Of a stretch of 36,104 nt of DNA, positions 22,513-31,500 are shown piece by piece. Under the pieces are notes generated by a model that made no database searches, was not told the origin of the DNA, and saw nothing but the letters and a program-made list of their open reading frames with translations. Origin of the DNA: REEB426 sp964551975 (GTDB lineage Bacteria > Actinomycetota > Actinomycetes > S36-B12); the NCBI GenBank assembly GCA_964551975.1, contig CAZKFI010000019.1, positions 1 through 36,104 on the forward strand. The letters run 5' to 3'. Within the stretch, counting starts at the first letter, position 1; each line of letters begins with the position of its first letter. A program made the translations under genes and the position numbers.

Positions 22513-25500
22513 TCAGCGTGTGTAGGTGATGATCACGGTCGGTCGCGGTCGGCCACTACGGATGATGACGGTCCGTCGACTCACAGCTGAGACCGGTGTC
22601 TTGCGGGTAATGATCCCGGACCGCACGTAGGTGCCCTTGACACCGAGGCTCTTCAGGTAATTGCGGATCACGGTCGCACGCTCACGCGCGATCTGGCGGC
22701 GGAAGGCCATTGACGTCTCACCGTGCGCAACGCCGATCACCGAGATGCGAACCCCCGTCACTCCATTCGGCATCTGCCGGGCGAGTGCCTGCAGGGACTT
22801 CTTGCAGGCATTGGTCATTCGTGCGGTGTTCTTGGGGAACGGGCAGGCCTGACGCAGTAGCGGTGGCTCGACGATTTCGGCATCGACGTTTGCGCTACGT
22901 GCCTTGCGATCAAGGCTGAGCCCGTTGAGTTGCAGGATGTAGTCACCGATTTTCGTGCCCTTGGGCACTAGGTAGGTGATCTTGGCATCCTTGGCGGCAA
23001 GAACCTGCACCTGCCCCAAGTAGATCGTCTGGAGGTCCCCGGCAGTCACCGCCGTGGTCACGGCTCCAGCGGATCTGGTCTGGGTGCGCCGGGTCAGCCA
23101 GGCACCCAGGTACGAGCCTGGCGCGTAGCCCGTGGCCGTCACCTCAATCCAACCCAACACCTGACCCACAAGCGCCTCCCTTGCGTTTAACCCAAGGGGT
23201 TGCCTGGTTGGTGACGTGGTCGTCACGGTAAGTGAGAAGTCGGGACCGCTGATGTCAAGCCCCCCGCGATCAAGACTGGGGCGAACGCTGGAGTTCAGGT
23301 CGGGCACTCCGTTGATCATGACGCGTGACTTGCCGCTTGCCAGCAGAGCACTGATTGCTGCCTCTGGGTTGAACCCTGTGTCCACGATCGGTGTGGTCGT
23401 GGGGGTTGTGGTGCCGCCAGAGACGCGTGAACCGGTATCCGGGCCAATCGGGGAGACCGTGTCGGCGGAGGTCGCGTGGGGTCCGGTGCCAACGCTGTTG
23501 ATCGCGGCCAGTTTGATTGAGTAGGTACGGCCATTGATTAGCCCAGCAATGGTGCAGCTCAGTGGATTGCCCGACGGAGCACAGGCCGAGTTGATGACGG
23601 TGTCGCCACCAGCGACGGGTATCGCAATGACTTCATAGGCAGTGATCGGAGCACCGCCGTTGAATGTGGGCGGCTGGAATTCCACTTTCACGGTCTTGTT
23701 GCCACCGGTCAAGGTCAGGATCTTTGGCATACCTGGCAGGGTCGGGCTTACCGTGAAGGTGCGTGTGACAGAGGGTGCCGCGGCGTAACCGGAACCACCG
23801 GGTTGCGTCGCAACAATCTCGCAAGCCCCAGCGCCAGCGAACTGCACGGTTCCCGTGGCGGACACTGAGCACGCTGACGAGCTGGTGCTGTAGCCAGTGG
23901 TGTTCGCGCCGAGTTGATAGGTGATGGGCAGTCCACTCGTCGCAGTCGCGTCAAGCAGTAGGTCTGGTGCCCCGTACTTCACGTCGGCCGGCTGGGGGAA
24001 GGTGATGGTCTGGGTCCGGGTTGCGACCGTCAGGGTCTGGGTGACCTGTGTTGCCGCTTCAAAGTTGGCGTTGCCGGGTTGATCGGCGAGGATTTCGCAG
24101 GTTCCTGGGGCGAGGAAACTCACGACCCCGGAGCCACTCACTGAACAGATTCCCGCCGAAGCCGCACTGACCGTGATCACTGGAGTCAGGCCCGTTGCCG
24201 CCGAGGTGACAGCGCTCGTCGAGGTCACGACGGGTGTGTACGTATCACCAGGTGGGGTCAGTGCCGGGATGGCCGAAGTGAAGGCGAGCGTCTGATTGGC
24301 CTTAGCCACGCTGATGGTGATCTCCGACGACGAGGCGGCGTCAAAGTTGGCATCACCGGCCTTGGTGGCGGTGACTTTGCAGATCGATCCGGCTGGACCC
24401 GGCGTCAACACCCACACACCGCCAACCTGCGCGACCGTGCAGTTGCTATCCGGGGAGACCGTGTAACTGATCGCACCAGTTCCCGAACCACCAGTGGCAC
24501 TCAAGGTGATCTGACCACCGAAACCGACCGTGCTGGGACTGGTGAGGGATAACGGTTGTTGGGTGCCCTTGGTGATCGTGAACGATGCAGTCACCGCTGT
24601 CGCAGCGCTATAGCGGCCGTTCCCGGCCTGCGCACCCTGCAACTGACACAGGCCCGCACCGACCATGGTGATGGTGCGACCGTTTGTACCAGTCGCCGTA
24701 CAGATAGCCGGGGTCAGGCTGGTGACGGTGACATCCAGGCCGGAGGTTGCCGTGGGAGCGACCGTGAACGCAGCATCGCCGTACACTGCACCGGCCGGAT
24801 CGGTAAAGGTGACCGTTTGGTCCTGCTTGGTCAACGTGAAGGTCGCCGACTGCACCGAAGTCAATCCTGGTGCAGTGAATTCCATTCGATAGTCCCCGGC
24901 ATCTCCGGCGACGCTTGCTGCGGAGTAGGTGCTGGTTCCGGAGGTATCAGTCAGGCTGATGTCACCACTGAGCGTTCCAGAGTTCAGACCTGCTCCGGTC
25001 ACAAGTGTCGCGGTAATGGTGATGCCCGAGGTGGGAACAGCATTTCCAGCTGCGTCACGAACCTGGATAACCGGTTGGTTGGTCAATGCCGAACCAACAC
25101 TGCCGCCACTGGGTTGCGTCGTGATGGTCAGGCTTGCAGCAACACCCGGGGTCACCGTGAAGCCCAAGGTGTTGCTCGCCAGCGATGTGGAGCCGACCGT
25201 GCTCGTTGCCTGGACGGTCAAGGGTCCGGCGATTGAGCCGACGACGCTTCGACTACCGACACCAGCTACTGCGGCAGCGCTCCCCAGGCCGGTGATCGTG
25301 CCGGTGTTCGTCACATATTGATAGGTGACGGTATCGGTGGAGGTGTTGGCCACGTTGTCCCGGCTATCCAACAGCGTCGCGGTGAGGACCGCGGTACTAC
25401 CCGAGGCCAGGGTCTGCGGAGTACCGGCAGTGAGGCCGGTTGCCGTCAGCACGATGGAGGCAGGCAGACCAGCCGAGACGGTAAGGAAGATTGTTGGACT

Positions 25501-28500
25501 AGAAACCGGTTGACCGCTGATGGTCGCAGTGGCCTCGATGCCGACTGAGCCGACCTTGTCACCCGTCACGACCTTGGTGGCCACGCCTGCGGTGGGATCA
25601 ATACGGCAGGCAGCACCACTGGTACAGGTCACGGTGATGTCAGTCACCAGGCCTGCGCCCATGGTTTGCACGAGGGAAATCTGGAAAGAACTACCGGTTG
25701 CCGAGGTCACGGGGTTACCGACGGTGTCCTGAATGGTTGCAGTGAGCGTCGACGTCTGCCCGGACTCAATCATCGTCGGGGCGGGGGTCAGTTGGATCTT
25801 GGCTGCCGCACCGTGCACGACGGTCACTGTTGCGCTCCCCGCGGGGCCAACCGGTCCACCGGTCGGCGTGAACGTCGCCTGCGCTGTGACCGTTCCAGCA
25901 AGTCGGCCGGTGATGGGCAGTGTGGCAATGCCGTCGACGAGCACCACTGACTCGGCGCTACCACCCGATGCAGGTAGTCCGGCGGTAGTCCCGGATCCCG
26001 CTCCACTATTGGACTGGATGAAACCCACCGTGCCTGCAGCCGTAGTGACCGTGTTACCGAAGGCGTCGAGCACCGTGGCACGGAGCAAGCGCAACTCGCC
26101 AGAGACCAGGTTGCTGGTATCGGTTGTTCCGTTGGTGTCGACCGGTGTCAGGGTCAGTGCGGCAACGGGACCTGCGGTGATAGCGAACTGTGGACTTGTG
26201 TCGGTGGTGCGGGCACTGCCACCCACGGTCGCCGATGCCGTGAGCACCTTGTTCGTCCCCACTTTGTCGATGCTCAAGCCGGTGAAGGTGGCAACACCAG
26301 CGACCGCAGGTTGAGCCGCGGTTCCGGAGAGCGTGCCGGTTCCGGTCGTCAACGTCATGCTTATGGTCTTGGTTGCGTCAACACCGGAGGTCACGGTGTT
26401 ACCGAGGCGGTCCAGGATGGCGACCCTTGGTTGTTGCGCGAAGGCAGTACCTGCCTGGGTGGAAAGCGATGGCTGCGTGATGAATGCGATGCCCGCAGCC
26501 GGACCGGCTCCGGTTGGTGCGATGTCGGCGGTGACGCTGGTGAGGTTCGGTGAGCTGAAGGTCAGCGTGTAGGTCACGTCAGTGAGGCCGGCGAAGATCA
26601 CATCGCTAAAGCTTGCAACCCCATTGACGGCATTGACGGTTAGGCAGGCAGTACCCCCACCGCTGCAGAGGAGTTCACCACCTGAGGTGGCAATGGTCAC
26701 CGGCGCACTGGAGTCACCGGAAAGCAGGTTGGCCGCGGTACGCACGGCGATCACCGGTTGCGGATTCAACAGCGACTCTGATGCAGCAGCCACCGGCGCA
26801 GTCGTCACGGAAAGTTTGGTGGGTGGTGCTGCCCGCTGGAACGTCACGGTATATGTCGTCGTCGTAACCTCATCCGCCGCGGTCACCACGATGGTCACCA
26901 CCGTGTCACCACCGGCAGTCAACGGAATCGCACTGGTCGTCGCACCGGAGGCCAGTGCCGAACCGTCGACCGCAATGGTGGCCCCCGCAGCACTCAGGGT
27001 TGGAGTGAGTGTGCCGGTTGCCGATAGGTAGGGCACGGTGATCGTGTAGGCGAGTGTGCCGCTGGCAAAACTCGGTGAGAGCGTGGCCGCACTTCCACCG
27101 GCTGCGGCCGTCAGACTCGCCAGCGACGAGTCGCCGCTGGGCACGGTGTAGGCCGGCGTTGTTGCGGCATATGGACCAAGACCCACTTGGTTCTCGGCGC
27201 GGACCTTGAAGTCGTACACCGCGCCGTTGGTGAGATTCGATGCGGTACAGAAGCGATCCGTTGCATTGGCGAACACGCAGGTCGCGGCGGCAGCTCCCGG
27301 TGTTGCCGAGGTGACGGTCACCACGTACGGCGTAGCGAGCAATGGGGTGCCGCCATCGGAAACGGGCTCGGTCCAGCTGAACACTGCGGTTCTACCGTTG
27401 CTGCCCTTCGTAACGTCCGGATCCCGTGGTGCCGTCGGCAGCGCGAAGGGCGCCTGCTGCGTGACGACGGGAACGCTTCGCTTGGTGACGCCACTGGCGA
27501 TGGTGACCACCACAACTTCGAAGTTGTAATCAACCCCGGCAGTCAGTCCGCTCACCGTGGTTGTCGTGTCCGAAAGGCTTGTGCGTGGATAGGGACTGCA
27601 GGCCGGAGCGGTACATGCGGTTCTGGTACCCGAGGGCGCTTCCCAGTAGGCGATCTCGTACTCCACGAATGTGCCGCCACCCAGACTCGCTGGCTGCGTC
27701 CAGTTCAAGGTCACGGATCCGACGCCGCGGCTACCGCTGAGGTTGGTGACTGCATCAGGGTTGGTGGCCGGGCGGATCTCTGGCGAGGCCGAGGAGGCGG
27801 GACCTAATCCGGCGGAGTTTGCCGCTGCAACCGTCAGTGTGTAGTCCGTGCCGTTCACCAGCCCAGTGATCTGGCAGGTGAGCGGACTACCCGACGCTGG
27901 GCAGTCGGATTTGGTGACGACTGGATCCGTTGAAGGTGCCTTGGGTGTCGCCACGACCGTGTACGAGGTGATGCTCGCGCCACCGGTGAATGCTGGTGCG
28001 GTGTACGTAATCGTGATGGCCGTGTTCTCGCCATCCACGGATGCCACCCCTGGCTGACCCGGCACGACAGCGAGCACGTTGACCGTGCGCTCTGGTGACG
28101 AGGCTGCTGGGTACCGGACTGTTGCGGTCGTGGTCGCTGTCACCTTGCAGGCACCGACGAGCAGTGGGGTGAGTGTGCCGGTGGCCGAGACATCGCAGAT
28201 GGTGGGCGTGCTCGTTGTGTAAGTGACGGTTAAGCCCGATGGGGTAGTAGTCGAGGCCAGTTGGATCGGTGCCGCACCGAAATTGATCGACGCAACTGGC
28301 GTGAACGTGACCACGGCAGTGCCTTGGGTGATGGTGAAGTTCGAGGAGGCAACAGATGTCAGGCCACTGGAGGTGAAGGTGAACTTGTAGGTACCTGGAT
28401 CACCGAACACTCGCAGTGAACTGAAGGTGGCCAGGCCGTTGGCATCGGTGGTTGCCGTTGCGCCCGTCAACGATCCAGTACCCAGACCCACACCACTGGC

Positions 28501-31500
28501 CAGTTGCACCGCGACCGCCACTCCAGCCTGTGACACCGCGTTACCGCCAGAATCAACAAGACGCACCGAGACGGCCGGGCTCATGATCGCCTCGGTCGCA
28601 GTCGTCGTGGCATCCTGCACCAGGGCTAACGCGGCGGCCTGGCCGGTAGTCACCGTCACGCTCAGCGCCGCGGTGGTGAGCGCACCTGAACTAAAGGTGA
28701 AGCCATAGCTGCTGCCATTGATGCCGTTCAAACCAAGGCCCGGGAAGGTGGCAACGCCATTGACGGCCGTCGCGGTGAGTGTTCCAAGCGTGGATTCACG
28801 CACCGGGTTGGGCACCGCGGGAGTGGTGAGGGCGGCCGTGATGATCGAACTGCTGTCGCCTGTCACCACATTGCCCATTGCGTCCTGGATCTCAATGCGC
28901 GGTGCTGTTGCGAACGCCGCTCCAGAGGCACTGGTAATGGGTGAGGTGGTGGTGCGCACCAGCTTGACGGCCGGCCCCGGACCGGTGACCTGAATCTGCT
29001 GCGAGGTGACCGTCAGCACCGGTGCTGGCGTGGTGAACGTCAGGGTGTACGGGGTGTTCACCAGCCCGGCGAAGGTGAGGTTGGTGAAGGTGGCAACACC
29101 ATTCACGGCGGTGACGGTCGTCGTGCCGGTGAGGTTGCCGCCGGATGCGGTAACGGTTACTGCGGTGGTTGCGCCGCTACCTGCCGTGACGACATTGCCG
29201 TAACCGTCGAGGAGTTCGATCACCGGTTGCGTCGCAAGCGCAGAACCCGAGGCAGCAGCAACCGGTTGCGTAGCGATCCGGATCCCGGTTGCCGGACCTG
29301 GATTGACGGTGAACAGTGCCGATGCCGGTGCACTGTTCACGCCACCACCCAGGGCCGCGATGCTGCGGCTGCTGCCAGCGACGGTGGGGGTGATGGAGAT
29401 GGAGTCGCGCAGGCCGCCAGTGGTGATCGATGTGGTTAACGTCCCGGCGAATGCGTTTGAGGTGAGGACCACCGAACCGGTCCAGTCGGTCTTCACGTTG
29501 CCCTGCGCATCAAGGGCGGTCAGCCGCACCTGGAATGCACTGCCGACGTCAACCGGCGAGGCCAGCGGCGTCGTGCCACCGGATTGGGTTATGGCAAACG
29601 AGGCAAGTGCACCGGGTAGCACAGTAAATCCACTGGCCCCAGTCAATGGCGTCGCGAAGGACGGGGAGCCACCGGAGCCGACCGCGGTGACCGTGATCGC
29701 CCGACCGGTGCCCGCGATCGTCGGGGTCATCGGCACCGCATCGACAAGGCCGCCGCTGGTGATGGTTGCGGTGATCGTTCCCGCATAGGCGGTGGAGGAG
29801 AGCGTGAGCGTGCCGGTCCACCCGGTGCTGACGTTGCCGTACTGATCCAGCATCGAGACCCGCAGTTGGGTGCCCGTCCCTGAGGTCATGTCGCGTGTGG
29901 ACAGTGCCGAGGTGCCACCCGTGTAGGTCACCGTCACCTGGGTGGCCGCCCCGGCAGTGCCGGTCGCACTGATGGTGGCCTTGATGGCGGTGTTCGACAC
30001 GAGGGTCGCCAAGACGGTGTTGCTCCCAGCGGTCGTACCCAGGGTCCAGTCCGGGACCACGGCGGTGCCGTCACTGCCCGTGGTCACCGTGACCGGTGCG
30101 CCTGCCAGGCTGCCTCCCCCGGAACTGACCGCCAACGTCACCTGTTCATTAGCGCGGCCGTTGCCGTTGGCATCCACCACTTTCACGCGCAGGGTGCCCG
30201 AGCTATTCACCACCGTGCCAACGGTTGCTGACAAACCAGTGCCGTTGATGATCGTGATTCCGCCGGCAGGTCCGGGGACGAAGGTCACCGAAGCCGTCGA
30301 AGTGATTGCATTGCCGTCCAACGTTGCCGAGACCAATGCGGTACCGGCAACCACTCCGGAGGTCAATGTCGAGGTGTAGGTGCCGTTGCCGACGTTCACG
30401 ACCGTGCTCAGCGTGCCCAAAGTTGTGGTGAGCGCGACAGTGTTCGGACCGCTCGTCAACGCGTTGTTGTACTGGTCGTACAGGCGCACCGTGATGGCGC
30501 TGGTGCTCGTGCCGTTCGCGGTGATCGAAGCGGTCGCAGCGGTAACCGTGGAGGTTGCTGTGGAGGCGGGGCCCGGGGTAATGGCAAACGCATTGGAGGT
30601 TGCTGTCAGTGAACCCGCAGCGACCGTCGCAGTGCCCTGCAATGTCTTGCCCGTCCCGGCCAGGGTCATGTTCAGCCCCGACCAGTTCACCGCGCCACCA
30701 CTGGCCGTGGCTGAAGTGGTGCCCAGCAGGGTGCCGGTGCCGCCAAGGCGCGCGATGGACATCGCTGCTGTCGCATCGGCGCCTGTGGTCACGTTGTTTC
30801 CGTACTGATCACGCAGCTGCAGCACCGGCTGCTGAGCGAATGCAACGCCGGCAACACTTGACGTCGAGGGCTGCGTGGTGAACACCAGCTGTGACGCCGC
30901 GGCATTCGTCACGGTGGTTGTCGCGGTCACGGTGCGAGCCGTCGGTAACGAATTCGACGTGAAGGTCAGGGTGTAGTTCGTTCCCGCGATATTGCCCAGG
31001 GTGAGGTTGGTGAAGGTGACGACGCCGTTGACGGCGGTACGGGTAAGTGTTCCGCCGAGCGTGCCGCCATTGTTCACGCTCACGGTCACCTGGGTGAAGT
31101 TGTCGTCCGAGACAAGATTGCCCGCTGAGTCGCGCATTTCCACGACCGGCTGTGTTGCAAGCAGGGCTCCGGCAACACCACCAACGGGCGAAGTCCTCAA
31201 CGCAATTGAGTAGACGGCCGGATAGGAGACGATGACCACGCCGCTTCCACCGTAGGCACCGAAGGACATGTTGCCGCCGCCACCGCCGCCACCGGTCCAG
31301 TTAGTGCCAGCAACGCCGCCCGCGCCATAACTGGTTCCGCCGGCACCGCCGCCACCATCACCGCCCCCGGAACTCGTGCCGGCACCGCCACCGCCACCGC
31401 CGTAGAAGGTGGAGGTTCCGGTGATGGACGATGACTTGCCGTCACCGCCCTGACCCACACCGTCGGTGCCACCGGCCTCACCACTGCCGCCACCGCCACC

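Noticed and set aside
25733..31213. Many Val/Ala/Thr-rich open frames of 70-190 codons on the plus strand
   Set aside because: They mirror the Thr/Val/Ala-rich Ig-like repeats on the minus strand and show no start signals or family motifs.
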